DNA of 64,000 nucleotides, taken from positions 6,384,001 to 6,448,000 of the forward strand of contig OX442316.1 of assembly GCA_949358305.1 (NCBI GenBank), in the 5' to 3' direction. How positions within the stretch are numbered: position 1 is the stretch's first letter; every line of letters starts with the position of its first letter. The translations under genes and the position numbers were made by a program. The notes under the pieces were generated by a model. That model worked only from the letters and a program-made list of their open reading frames with translations. It was not told the origin of the DNA and searched no databases. The stretch is from Strigamia acuminata (lineage: Eukaryota; Arthropoda; Chilopoda; Geophilomorpha; Linotaeniidae). This document shows positions 23,110 to 34,710 of this stretch, in pieces.

Positions 23110-23195
23110 CTTTATCGAATAGTTGAGAAATGGTATGTGGAATACAAACTTTGCTAGCTATTTAAAGCCGATCCACACGATCATGCGAGGAAATT

Positions 23196-23394
23196 TTTTA
23201 ACTAGCCATTTTTACCTCATACATATATTATGTAATCAGTAGTGATGGGCCGAATATTCGGTATTCGGCAAAACAGTGTAATCATATTGTATGGGGAAAT
23301 AACCGACTATTTCCCCACACCGTACGTAATCAGATTGTGTGGGGAAATAAGGTACATGTTATTTCCCCACACGTGTGGGGAAACAGCCTCAGCC
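23196..23394. mobile_element. Private insertion with TGTGGGGAAATAA inverted blocks
   Basis: About 200 bp interrupt the spacer between GAGGAAATT and ATTATTTTAATC, which are contiguous in sister units. Contains TAGTGATGGGCCGAATATTC, reminiscent of hAT ends, and repeated ATTTCCCCACA/TGTGGGGAAAT palindromes. Confidence 0.6.
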
Positions 23395-23835
23395 ATTATT
23401 TTAATCTATTTTGATCAAATAATTAAATTGTAATTATCAAGTGCCAAATTTATCACAATAGATTGTGACAGTTTTCAGGAATATTTAATGCATTTAGTTA
23501 ATTTAAAGCATACTTTTTCCTTATTTTTTATTGCAAAATCTGTACGAAAATCTGTAAAATCTGTAAAATCTGTAAAATTTTCCTTAACGGTTTTAAATTC
23601 CGCATTGCATAACTTTACATTGTCAGTGTTAAATGGTTCGACTTGGGGGATTCTGTAATAGAAAAATATTAAGTTCTGAGTTGATTCTATAGCTTCATGT
23701 TGTAGCTCAATTAAACTCAATTGCTTAAGAAATAACACTGGTAGATATAGCAAATAGCATCAATAATTGTTTATTAAATAGTAAATTTACCAGATAGATG
23801 ATGTGTACTTTCATCGACAACATCAACTTGGTGAT

Positions 23836-24527
23836 CTAACTACTCCAGTAAACGAGTAAATTCTGCCAGAAGTTTGTAGCAAGGAACAAGCAAGTAGTGA
23901 CCACCATTGACGACTTCCAATTTTGCTTTGTGAAGCATGTGAAATAATGAACATAATGTATTCTTCCAAGGTATTTACCCCACAATTTGGGGTGTACGCA
24001 CGCATTCAAGTACATAACAAAATCGTGTATACTACACGCAATGAAAAAAAAAAGTAAAATCGAGGCTTGAACATTAAAGAAGAGGCTTCAGTCGTAGTAG
24101 TTATTATTGATTCATCTTCTGGCAAAATTAAACGTAATTAAACTCAATAATATGAATAATTGTAAGTAAATTTACCAAAAAAATGATGCGTTACTTCATC
24201 ACCAACATCAACCTTATTATTTTGCTTCTTTGTCTGTGGAAGAAGTCGAAGAATAGCCAAGAAAAGAAGCATCAACAACATAACAACAATAAACGAAAAG
24301 CAAATGCAGCCCAGGAACAACTTCTTTTTTCTACTTGACAAGAATAACAAACATTGCAAACAATGTTAACTTTGGTAATAACGCCATAAAGTATCTCACC
24401 GAATTTCGCCTTTGAGAATTAGGCTGTTTGTACGGGACGTCCATCTGAGGTACAAACCCATGGTCATGTGCATCGTAACAAAGCTTAAAGCGATCCCAAT
24501 GATCGAATAATCAATTAATTTTAACAT
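23836..24527 (-). pseudogene. A-6, frameshift in TM3
   Basis: Exons 24400-24527, 24176-24333 and 23836-24118. Exons 1-2 are intact (MLKLIDYSIIGIALSF; RKKKLFLGCICFSFIVV; KKQNNKVDVGDEVTHHFF). The exon 1 donor is GTGAGAT. Exon 3 loses one base in a T-run at TM3 (FYFFFFS), giving an early stop; the rest still reads SSMVVTTCLFLATNFW in the old frame. A homopolymer error is possible. Confidence 0.65.
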
Positions 24528-25593
24528 CGTCGAATGTAGTCGCTGATGTGTATTCACTTTAGTTAAGACTTGTATAAACAATCATACATTATAAAGTTGC
24601 TAGGTTGTCTAGCAAACCCTATTGCTCGCTCAATACATCATTCGTCCATATTAAAATCCACATCCGTGTCAGTTGTTCATTTTGATCCAACAAACCAGGT
24701 TGACATGTAGTAGAGAACACTACAGTTGCAAAAATAAAAACAGTTATTCTTCTAATTAAACAACATGGAAAAAACAATAGTAAAAAATACGTGCTGGAAA
24801 TAAATTGCAAATGACTGAGGTAACGAAGCCTTTTTGTCATCAACCATGCTAAACCCAATATATTAATAATAATAAGCCTCAAGTAAAACTCGCCACCTAG
24901 CGGCTTTTTCTTTTGAATTTTGCTACTAATAATTGCACAAGCCCTTTAGATCATTTACTTGTTGAAATTTTACAATCGAATTGCGCAACTATCATTTCAT
25001 TGGTTTTTTTGACAATTATTCAGCATTAAATATATACTTGACACATTTCGTTAATTAACACACAAATTGTATTTAAGGTGCAGAATTTGAAGTAGCTAAT
25101 GTTGTATAGCAATTCTGTGCGCAATTTAAAGTTGACCCGGACAATCATAACCAGAAAATTATTTCAATCCATTTTATTCAAATAGTAAGATTGGAATTAT
25201 CAATTTCCTCAAATCCCTATGACTATAAATTGTGACAAGTTTCAAAAATATTAAAAAATTAGCTATTTTAAAGCTCCGAATTGAGGAGCGACAACAAATT
25301 AAGCAGCGACATCAGCAAATAATAAAAACAGAACTAGATTCATTTCTTTCAAATAGTTGAAAAATGGTGTGTGGAATTATTTTAATCTATTTTGTTCAAA
25401 TAATTAAATTGTAATTATCAAGTGTAAAATTTATCACAATAAATTTTGACAGTTTTCAGGAATATTCAAAGCATTTAGTTAATTTAAAGCATACTTTTTC
25501 CTTGTTTCTTATTGCAAAATCTTTGCGATCATAGAACCTAAATTTTTCCTAATGATTTTAAATTCCGCATTACATAACTTTACATTGTATGTA

Positions 25594-25869
25594 CAGTCGT
25601 GGTCATAAAAATCGTCCCAGTCCAGCTTGAAGCTCACCTGTATTCACCAGGTAGTGCAAAAACTCATTGATATGTTGTGACTAATTGACATTTAAATGAT
25701 GTCACACAATCATCTAAACCCATGATGTGACGATGACTGACATCATTTAAATGTCAATTTGTCACAACGTATCAGTGAGTTTTTGCACTAGCTGGTGGAT
25801 ACAGCCAAAAACGCTCATTCTACAGGTGAGCTTCAAGCTGGACTGGGACGATTTTTATGACCACGTCTG
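25594..25869. mobile_element. Complete Tc1/mariner-type MITE
   Basis: 276 bp between TA dinucleotides; begins CAGTCGTGGTCATAAAAATC and ends mirrored (one mismatch). No coding capacity. Reference copy for the family. Confidence 0.8.
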
Positions 25870-26552
25870 TACAGTTTTGAACGTTTAAATTATATTGCAA
25901 TCAGTGTTTAATGGTTCCACTTGGGGCATTTTAATGATTCCACTTAAGGGATCCTGTAATAGAAAAGTGTTAAGTTCTGAGTTGATTCTATAGCTTCATG
26001 TTGTAGCGCAATTACACTCAATTGCCTTAAGAAATAACACTGCTAGATACAGCAAATAGCATCAATAATTGTTAATAAAATAGTAAATTTACCAGATAGA
26101 TGATGTGTACTTCGTGAGCTAACTTCTCCAGTAATTTAACGAGTACATTCGCCCAGACGTTTGTAAGAAGGAACAAGCAAGTAGTGACCACCATTGACGA
26201 CTTCCACCTTTGATTTGTGAAGCAAGTGAAATAATCACTAAAATATGTTCTTCCCGGGTATACAGCCCACAATTTGAAGAACAAGCGTACAATCAAGTAC
26301 CAAATTAAATCGTGCATAATACACACAATGATAAAATAACAGTAAAATTCATACATGAACAGTAAAGAAAAAGCTTCAGTCATAGTTATTATTGGTTCAT
26401 CTTCTGGCGAAATTAAACGTAATTAAACTGAATAATATCAATAATTGTAAATAAATTTACCAAAAAAATTATGCGCTACTTCATCACCAACGTCAACCTG
26501 AGGATTTATCTTCTTTAACTGTGGAAGAAGAGCAAAGAATTAAAGTGCCATC

Positions 26553-27575
26553 TGTTGAAATATGTTGAGGGTCGATCATGTTAGTTATTTAACAACACGT
26601 GTTTATTGTTTAGTGTGTATTTTATGCATAGCATTATCTGTGTTGAGTAGTTTATTTTCCCCACTCCTGTTTAAACTGTTCCCTGATAGTGGGGTATGCA
26701 TTATTCGCATGTTGTGACTGCTATGGTCTCGCCAGTGTAGTCAGGGGACTGATAACACTGGGTAGGGACGCATACTTCACGTAAATAACTAATATTCCCA
26801 CAATATTGGTTGGTTGGCCTTTATTGCGTTGTCTAGGGGTATGGGAAATCCCGTTACCCGTTGCAGGGGTGCCACGAAGGCACGCCGCACCGGCAACCGA
26901 CCCGTCACACACTGGGCGTGAGCCCAATGGTCGGTTCAACATTACATTCATGCTGTACTTACCTACAGCTTGCAGTGGCCACTCATGGAGGCTGCATCGT
27001 GGGGGTAAACCCAGACACTGAGCGTCGCTGCGGTGAATGGGAAGGAGTGCAGAGTCCTCTCAGCCGGGACACGTCTTGTCCCCTCGTCTACTACAACACC
27101 CTGGAACTCTGTCAACACACGACCGTCCTGGTCGGTGTCCGCACTCCCTCTCTCTGCAACTCCTCCCCACACCACTCAGCTCCCTCCTTTCCCCGGGCTA
27201 GATCACCCTGCCCAATCAGGGGGTGATCTTGGGGCCTTATGGTGGTGTGTGGCAGTGACGTAGGTCACCCCAGGTGGCCTGACGGTCACAATGTAATGTT
27301 AATTATGCATTGTTATTGTGTTTTGGATTAGGAAAGTCCATAAAGTTAATATGACTTCATTTATTCTATGTATTTGTTTTGGACACCTGTGTCAAATATT
27401 GTAAACACTCTGGTGTCATTTGTTTTAGTTTTTTTTTATCTCGAACCCAGGGGATTCACAATTGTTCTTGATTTTCCATCAATAAAACATGGCTGCCTGA
27501 TTTTGGGAATTTCTCAGCACACTAGAAATGTGTTTTATCTACTTTCACTCACCCAACTGGATCCAGTTTTCAACA
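26553..27575 (+). mobile_element. Solo LTR, family 2, carrying a nested LTR
   Basis: Same ends and insertion point as the copy in A-3, but about 300 bp of the middle is deleted and a family-1 LTR sits inside. Confidence 0.7.
26713..27290 (+). mobile_element. Solo LTR, family 1, with 4-bp target duplication
   Basis: 578 bp, TGTGACTGCTATGG...GACGGTCACA, flanked by ATGT on both sides (26709-26712, 27291-27294). The other two family-2 LTR copies show the empty site (GCATGTAATG or GCATGCAATG). GC-richer than surroundings; its ORFs have no recognisable coding content. Confidence 0.8.
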
Positions 27576-28299
27576 TCCACAACATAAGAACAATAAACGA
27601 TAAGCAAATGGAGCCCAAGAACACTTTCATATTTCTACTTGACAAGAATAACAAACATTGTGAACAATGTAAACTTGGTAATAGCGCCATAAAGTATCTG
27701 ACCGAATTTCGCCGGTGAGAATTTCGATAATTGTAGGGGACGTCAATATGAGGTACATAAGCATGGCCAGGGTCGTCATATTAAGGCTGAAAACGATCCC
27801 AGTGATCGAATGCAAAGTTATAAGCGGTATTAACATTGTAGAATTTAGTCGCTGATGTGTATTAAACTTTTAGCTAAAACTGGTATAAACAATCGTACAT
27901 TATAAAGTTGTTAGGTTTCCTAGCAACCCCTAATGCTCGCTCAATATATCATTCGTCCACATTAAAATCCACATCCGTGTCAGTTGTTCATTTTGATCCA
28001 ACACTTGTATTAGAGAATACTAGAGTCGCAAAAACGAAAACAGTTATTCTTCTAATTAAACAACATAGAAAAAACAATAGTAAAAAAATGTCTGCTGGAA
28101 ATAAATTGCAAATGACTGCATGTACCACTTCCTATGATTTTGGAAAATTCCTTAGCAGTAAAGCTCACAAACAGACTGTATACATGTGATTAGTGAGATT
28201 AAATCAATTTATTATACGGTATTCATGTATAAACTAAACGATACAACAATAAATAAATAAATACGTAAAAGGTTACGTAAATTTACATTTAAATTTTAT

Positions 28300-28690
28300 T
28301 TAATACGCAGGAGTTGAAGCGGGCAATGTTGTCGACGGTTCGCTAGCGGTAGTGGGTGGTCGTTTAATAACACAACATTTCCTATCTGCAATATTGTTGG
28401 ACTGGAGTAAAATTGGTGTGAGTAGGTACGGTACGGAGCAGCACACAAACTGTCCTTTTCTGCAGTCTGAATCCGAAGTGCAGTTGGTGCAGTAGAAGAT
28501 GGACACGATATCGATACGTTGGGCGAATTCTATTAATTAATAAAATAGATTAGAAGACTTGTACTGGCAATAGAATGATTCATTGCTTACGATCTTCCTG
28601 ACTGGCCTTCTCAATTGCTCGAGGTTGAGTGGTTGTTGTGGTCTGAATTCTTTGTGTAGTTGGCCTCAGTTTCTGTCGTTATCAAACCTT
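28300..28690 (-). CDS. CC-rich peptide D-3 (best-kept copy, 5' end unknown)
   Basis: Exon 28300-28529 encodes FAQRIDIVSIFYCTNC, TSDSDCRKGQFVCC, ILLQSNNIADRKCC and the tail RPPTTASEPSTT...PASTPAY. The upstream exon, ending at 28591 with a good GTAAGC donor, reads PRAIEKASQED preceded by a Thr-rich stretch (QTTTTTQ). That exon overlaps the B1 tail in another frame. No start codon or signal peptide is attached, so a missing first exon (possibly a C-type ORF) or decay must be assumed. Confidence 0.45.
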
Positions 28691-28831
28691 GGCTTGTATT
28701 ACTATCGAAGTGACAAGAGTGATTGCGAAGTGAAAATCGCTCACAAGACGACGTTATATTTGGCAATTCTAGAATTAATAAAGTGTTACAATTTTAGTTA
28801 GCAGTAATCTCATGCGTATATTTGACATGAG
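28603..28831 (-). pseudogene. B1-3, intron and exon-1 end deleted
   Basis: Exon 2 (ELPNITSSCERFSLRNHSC...) is joined directly to the first codons of exon 1 by a deletion that removes the signal-peptide core and the intron. Confidence 0.6.
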
Positions 28832-29252
28832 TATTTTATAACAAATATTGAAAACGATGTGCATTTATAAGGTATTAAATCCATAATTTAATGTACGAGT
28901 TAAGGGACAATTAGAAAATCAAAATAAAAAATAAAACAAAAATTGCGGTTTTAGTCGTAGCAAGTGCTTGACATAAAGCCTCTTTGTCAACCATCTTAAA
29001 CCCAATGTATGGTACAATAGGGCTCACCACCTAGCAGTTTTTTCTTTAAATTAATAATGTCATCATCTTCATCATTTATTTGTTGGTGTCATACTGACAA
29101 CCGTAACAGACTCAATCAGCTACACAAAGAAATAAACGTTTATAATTATAATTGCTATTATTGTACAAGTTCAGTTTTGAATGTTTAAAATCCAATTACA
29201 GAAGTGTATGAATTCTATCGGCACGAGATTTCCAAGCATTGCTGTTTCTTTC

Positions 29253-30010
29253 CTAATTCCAAAAAAATTTGCTCGAGTGCAGCTTCATCCATCGTCGCCA
29301 TGTTGCGCGGATTTAATTGCGCAGCATCTTTCATTTATCAAACATTGGCGTCTGCTACTACCGGTCTGACAAGAGCGATTCCGAAATGCAAATAGCTCAC
29401 AAGACGTTACATTTGGACATTCTGTAATTGAAAAGTGTTAAATTCTGAGTGGACTATTATAAAGTCAATAATATAAATAATTGTAAATAAATTTACCAAA
29501 AAGATGATGCTCTACTTTATCACTAATATCAACCTGATCATTTAGCGTTTTTAACAGTGGTTTGGTTGAACACAACCGACCGTAATCAACATGGAAAAAA
29601 TAATCAACGACAAGGTAATGTGGCTCAGCAATTTTGTATTTCTACTTGACAAGAATAACAAACATTAAAAACAAATTGAAGTTTTTGAACAATTTGAAGG
29701 GTCGCTATTCCAACGGCGAAATGAGTAACATTAAATTTCGCAGTTGCAATGCCACTGCTGCTATGGTCACGTAACGAACGTGACCCTTGGCGAAAATCAA
29801 AAGTTCTGATTTTCGCCATTGGTAACTATTAAGCTATGATTTCACCATTGGCAATAACGCCATAAAATATCTGACCGAATTTCGTCTTTAAAAATGTCCT
29901 TTTCTGTAGGGGAAAACAATTGGATCAACCTGGAAAAAGGTCAAGAACTTCATCACAACCCGGAAAAGAAGTACAACGAATAAATAAAAAAACAATTTAT
30001 CAACTGACAT
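29253..30010 (-). pseudogene. B2-3, frameshifted
   Basis: Exon 1 starts MSVDKLFFYLFVVLLFR, then slips frame after LTFFQ. Exon 2 loses the HQVD motif to a frameshift after TVGCVQP. Exon 3 has ECPNVTSCELFAFRNRSC and CLINERCC, then an inserted AAG triplet makes GATGGATGA (stop) before the last CC. Confidence 0.7.
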
Positions 30011-30485
30011 TCCCAAAACCATAGTCGCAAAGTTTTTACAGTTATTCTTCTAATTACACAACTTAGAAAAAACAAGAGTAAAAAAATGCCTGCTTGAAAT
30101 AAATTGCAAATGACTGAGGTAACGAAACCTCTTTGTCATCAACCATGCTAAACCCAATATAATAATAATAAGCCTCAAGTAAAATTCGCCACCTAGCGGC
30201 TTTTTCTTTCGAATTTTGCTACTAATAATTACACAAGCCCTTTAGATCATTTACTTGTTGAAATTTTACAATCGAATTGCGCAACTATCATTTGCTAGGT
30301 TTTTTTAAAATTATTCAGCATTAAATAAATTACCCAGCAGTAAAGCTCCCAAACAGACCGTACACATGTGAGTAGTGAGATTAAATCAATTTATTATACG
30401 ATGTTCAAGTATAAACTAAACGATACAACAATAAATAAATACTTAAAAAGTTACGTAAATTAACATATACATTTTATTTAATATG

Positions 30486-30880
30486 CAGGAGTTAAAGCGA
30501 CTAATGTTGTTATTGTAAAATGATAATCTCTGATGACAGTTCTGTAAGAGCGCCACCTGGTGCTCAGCGTCTTTAACGTTTAAAATAAATTGTAACGGGA
30601 CTTCCGTAGGTTACACGGTATGGTTGAGTTCTTCATGTCTCTCCTCATCAATATTCCCAATCCTCTTAAAACACTTCAGTTGTCGATGGTTCGCTCATAG
30701 TTGTGGATGTTCTTTTAATAACACAACATTTCCTATCTGCAATATTGTTGGATTGGAGTAAAATAGGAGTAAGTAGGTACGGTACGGAGCAGCACACAAA
30801 CTGTCTTTTCTGCTGTCTGAATTTGAAGTGCAGTTGGTGCAGGAGAAGATATGGACACGATATCGAAACGTTGGGCGCAT
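30486..30880 (-). pseudogene. D-4, frameshifted and interrupted
   Basis: CTNCTSNSDSRK then a lost base shifts the CC region. About 170 bp of unrelated sequence (roughly 30508-30680) splits the Thr/Pro tail; sister copies read straight through GTTGTCGACGGTTCG there. Confidence 0.65.
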
Positions 30881-30962
30881 TCTATTAATTAATAAAATAG
30901 ATTAGAAGACTTGAACTAGCAACAGAATGATTCATTGCTTACGATCTTCTTGACTGGCCTTC

Positions 30963-31370
30963 TCAATTGCTCGAGGTTGAGTGGTTGTTGTGGTCTGAAT
31001 TCTTTGTGTAGTTGGCCTCAGTTTCTGTCGTTATCAAACCTTGGCTTGTATTACTATGGAAGTGACAAGAGTGATTGCGAAGTGAAAATCGCTCACAAGA
31101 CGACGTTATATTTGGCAATTCTAGAATTAAAAAAGTGTCACAATTTTAGTTGATTCTATTGCCTTCAAGTTTTAGCACAATTAAACTTATAGTTGTCTAA
31201 GAAATAATGTTGGTATAAATATACTTGCAGTATCAATAATTTTATGTATATTTACCAAAAAGGGAATCTCGCTTTTCCTTTGTATATTTACCACAACCAG
31301 CAACAAAAATCCAACATAAAAGGAAAGCAGACAGCCCCGTTAGCAGTAATTTCACACGTATAGTTGACAT
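30963..31370 (-). CDS. Secreted protein B1-4 (Ser/Asn tail form)
   Basis: Exons 31256-31370 and 30963-31120 total 273 nt, 90 aa. Signal MSTIRVKLLLTGLSAFLLC followed by WIFVAGCGKYTKEKRDSLF. Exon 2: ELPNITSSCERFSLRNHSC, SQGLITTETEAS, then a hydrophilic S/N/H/T end. Three Cys remain but not the CC pairs of B1-1. The same DNA also carries the D-type leader exon in another frame. Confidence 0.55.
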
Positions 31371-31419
31371 GAATATTTTATAACACACGTATAGTTGACA
31401 TGAATATTTTATAACACAC
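31357..31419. repeat. ~33-bp tandem duplication at B1-4 start
   Basis: The block ACACGTATAGTTGACATGAA plus TATTTTATAAC is present twice, giving two ATGs with identical contexts; the downstream one (minus strand) gives the B1-4 protein. Confidence 0.8.
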
Positions 31420-31849
31420 ATAGAAAATGATGTGCACTTATAAGGTCTTTACGCTATAATTTAACGTACGGACAAGTAGAAAAGTAGAAAATCAAAATAA
31501 TCAAAATGATCAAAATGATCAAATAAAAGAAAAATTGCGGTTTTAGTCGTAGCAAATGCCTGAAATAAAGCGTCTTTGTCAACCATCTTAAACCCAACAT
31601 ATAATAGGTCTCGCCATCTAGCGGTTTTTTTTTTTAAATTAATAATATCATCATCATCATCGACGCCATCATTTATTTGGAAGTGTCATATTGACTACCG
31701 TAACAGACTCAATAAGCTACACAAAGAATGAAACGTCTATGATCAATATTGCCATTATTGTACAAGGTCAGTTTTGAATGTTTAAAATCCTATTAGAGAA
31801 GTGTTTGAATTCTTTTGGCACAAGGTTTCCAAGCATTGCTGTTTGTTTC

Positions 31850-32635
31850 CTAATTCCAAAAAAATTTTGTTTGAGTGCAGCATCCATCGTCGCCATGTTG
31901 TGCGGGTGCAGATTTAATTGGGCAGCATCTTTCATTTATCAAACATTGGCGTCTGCTACTACCGATCTGACAAAACCGATTACGAAATGCAAATAACTCA
32001 CAAGACGTTATATTTGGACATTCTGAAATTGAAAAATGTTAAGTTCTGAGTTGACTCTGTTGTTTAATTACGCTAGAAGTTGAAGCAATAAAGTCAATAA
32101 TATAAATAATTGTAAATAAATTTACCAAAAAGATGATGCTCTATTTTATCACCCATATCAACCTGATGATCTGGCGTTTTTGGCAGTGGAAAAACAACAC
32201 CCAACATCATCAACATCCAAAAAATAATCAAGGACAAGGCAATGCGGCCCAATAATTTGATATGCCTACTTGACAAGAATAACAAACATTAAAAACAAAT
32301 TGAACTTTTTGAACAATTTGAAGGGTCGCTATTCCAACGGCGAAATGACTAACATTAAATTTCGCAATTGCAATGTCACTGCTGCTATGGTCACGTATCG
32401 AACGTGACCCTTGGCGAAAATCAATAGTTTTGATTTTCGCCATTGGTAACTATATTAAGCTAGGATTTCACCATTGGCAATAACGCCATAAAATATCTGA
32501 CCGAATTTCGTCTTTAAAATTTTCCTTTTCTGTGGGGGACAGCAATTGGATGAACCTACAAAAGGCCAAGTACCTCATCACAACCACGAAAATGAGCCCG
32601 ACCATAAAATAAAGATAAAATGTCTCAGCTGACAT
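31850..32635 (-). CDS. Two-TM protein with Cys-rich tail, B2-4
   Basis: Exons 32502-32635, 32126-32268 and 31850-32022 total 450 nt, 149 aa, the same lengths as B2-2. Exon 1: MSAETFYLYFMVGLIF, YLAFCRFIQLL, NFKDEIR. Exon 2: RHIKLLGRIALSLIIF, PDHQVDMGDKIEHHLF. Exon 3: ECPNITSCELFAFRNRFC, CLINERCC, GDDGCCTQTK, FFWN. Intact frames and splice sites; with B2-2 the best evidence that B2 is a live gene type. Confidence 0.72.
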
Positions 32636-33020
32636 TTTCAAAGCGATTTTAGATCATTTGTTTGTTGAGATTTTACAATCGAATTACGCAACTATCATTT
32701 CCTTTGTTTTTTTAAAATTACCCAGCAGTAAAGCTTACAGACAGACTGTATCCACGTGATTAGTGATATTAAATTAATTTATTAAACGCTGCTGAGTTTC
32801 AACAAGAAGATACAGCATTAAATAAATACTTGAAACATTATGTTAATTAACAGTAACACACAAATTGTATTTTAGGTGCAGAATTTGAAGCAGCTAATGT
32901 TGTATAGCAATTCTGTTCGCTATTTAAAGTTGATCCAGACAATCACAACCAGAAAATTGTTTTAATCCATTTTATTCAAATAGTGAGATTGGAATTATCA
33001 ATTTCCTCAAGTCCCAATGA

Positions 33021-33745
33021 TCTTTCGTGTAGCTAGCACGGAAATCAAAAACTCTGAAATGCAACAACGCTGAAAACATAAAACGCTGAATTTCAAAAAT
33101 GCGGAAAACAAAAACTCTGAAATCAAAAACGCTGAAATCAAAAATGCTAAAAACTTGGAATATTTAGGTTTTGTAATTTCATTTGCGCCAAATTCAAACG
33201 GTCGCCGCTCGAAAACCAAGAGGCGTAGAGTGTTCTGCCTTTTAGGGTTTGTAGAGGAGAAGGTCCTCTATATCGTTTGGTTTTTAAAATAAAAAAATCC
33301 ATGGTCAGGTTGTTGAGATATTGGGGTTTGAAGTTGTGGCACCAGATTTGGAAATTTAGTACAAGTCTTTTTTGTGCCATATTCATTCAAATGCTTGCTG
33401 TTCTAGTTCAGCCATTTGCCATCATTACTATTTCCAAGTTAATTTAAAAGGAGTAAATAACAAGTGAAATAAAATTTGTCACCTCCTACATCATTAGAAA
33501 TACTGGTAGTAGTTGGGGTTGTTGTGTTGTTGATGGAAAGTACCGGTTCCGGTACCAAGAAAAGCTTACGGTACTAGTACCGGCCCTCAGTACCGACAGA
33601 AAAAAACCTCGGTGCCAAGACTGGTACTGAATCCCGGTACCAATAGCAGTACTGGAACCGATACTGAAACCGGTACTGCAATCCCTACCAGCAATGTCAA
33701 TATCAATATTAAAATTCAAGTTGTTTCTAGCAATGATTTTTCAAG
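33021..33745. repeat. Insertion with degenerate tandem repeats
   Basis: Not related to array units. 33045-33150 holds about six degenerate copies of AAATCAAAAACGCTG; 33520-33680 holds repeated GGTACCG/CGGTACC blocks. No credible coding frame. Confidence 0.6.
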
Positions 33746-33748
33746 TTA

Positions 33749-33865
33749 ACATTACCTGAGTATTCGATCATTGGGGTGATTTTAGGCATTCTTACGATGC
33801 ACATGACCGTGTTCTTGTATCTCAGCTGGACGTCCCGTGCAAAAATACTAATTCTCAAAGGCGAA
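33749..33865 (+). pseudogene. Inverted family-A exon 1 fragment
   Basis: Plus strand reads LPEYSIIGVILGILTMHM, then TVFLYLSWTSRAKILILKGE, i.e. TM1 and loop of an RKKK-type A gene, the only A segment on this strand. It is flanked by inverted ~55-bp arms (about 33688-33745 and 33874-33930, TTCAAGTTGTTTCTAGCAAT and its complement). Confidence 0.75.
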
Positions 33866-34146
33866 CAACTTGAGAACAACTTGAAAAATCATTGCTAGAA
33901 ACAACTTGAATTTTAATATTGATATTAAGCAGCGACAAAAAATTAAGCAGCGATAACAGCAAATAATATTCAAAGCATTTAGTTAATTTAAAGCATAATT
34001 TTTCCTTATTACTTATTACAAAATCTGTGCGATCATAGAACATAAATTTTTCCTAATGGTTTTAAATTCCGCATTACATTGTATGTACATAAAAATGAAC
34101 ACGACTGTACAGTTTTGAACGTTTAAATTATATTGCATCAGTGTTT

Positions 34147-34236
34147 AATGGTTCCACTTGGGGCATTTTAATGGCTCCACTTGGGGCATTTTAATGGTTC
34201 AACTTGGGGCATTTTAATGGTTCCACTTGAGGTATT
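34147..34236. repeat. Exon-4 block repeated four times
   Basis: TTAATGGTTCCACTTGGGGC-type 26-bp units, four in a row with minor changes. Each encodes PKWNH on the minus strand; only the last is adjacent to an acceptor. Confidence 0.85.
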
Positions 34237-34682
34237 CTGTAATAGAAAAGTTTTAAGTTCTGAGTTGATTCTATAGCTTCACGTTGAAGCAAAATAAAAA
34301 TCAATTGCTTAAGAAATAACACTGGTAGATATAGCAAATAGCATCAATAATTGTTAATTAAATAGTAAATTTACCAGATAGATGATGTGAACTTTCATCA
34401 ACAACATCAACTTGGTGATCTAACTTCTCCAGTAAACGACTAAATTCACCCAGACGTTTGTAATAAGGAACAAGCAAGCAGTGACCACCATAGACGACTT
34501 CCAATTTTGCTTTGTGAAGCAAGTGAAATAATGAACATAATGTCTTCCTCTAGGTCGAATACCCCACAAAGTCAAGTAAATAGTTAAATCGTGCATAATA
34601 CACACAATGAAAAAAAAACAGTAAAATTCATACGTGAACAGTAAAGAAAAGGTTTCAGTCGTAGTTATTATTGATTCATCTT
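34214..34682 (-). pseudogene. A-8, 3' half only
   Basis: Exon 3 (34420-34682) is open: EDESIITTTETFSLLF, TM3, YLTLWGIRPRGRH (in-frame deletion in the loop), TM4, ending VNLVVYWRS. Exon 4 remnant at 34214-34236. Exons 1 and 2 are missing, replaced by the foldback element at 34711. Confidence 0.75.
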
Positions 34683-34710
34683 CTGGCGAAATTAAACGTA
34701 ATTACACTCA

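Larger units (their letters stand above)
25931..27836 (-). pseudogene. A-7, split by nested solo LTRs
   Basis: Exon 1 ends at 27836 (MLIPLITLHSITGIVFSL). Exon 2 is interrupted at 26553-27575. Exon 3 (26093-26403) reads EDEPIITMTEA, KLWAVYPGRTY and ends LLEKLAHEVHIIYL with the second motif shortened out of frame. Exon 4 (25931-25953) reads GSLKWNH. Same LTR position and the same exon-3 lesion type as A-3, so they are copies of one damaged ancestor. Confidence 0.75.

Noticed and set aside
26861-27226. 121-codon ORF in GC-rich sequence
   Set aside because: Lies entirely inside a solo LTR; overlapping ORFs in several frames and no domain.
27368-27718. Plus-strand ORFs with FYLEPR motif (also 15333, 59327)
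   Set aside because: Each spans the end of the family-2 LTR and runs antisense through A exon 2.
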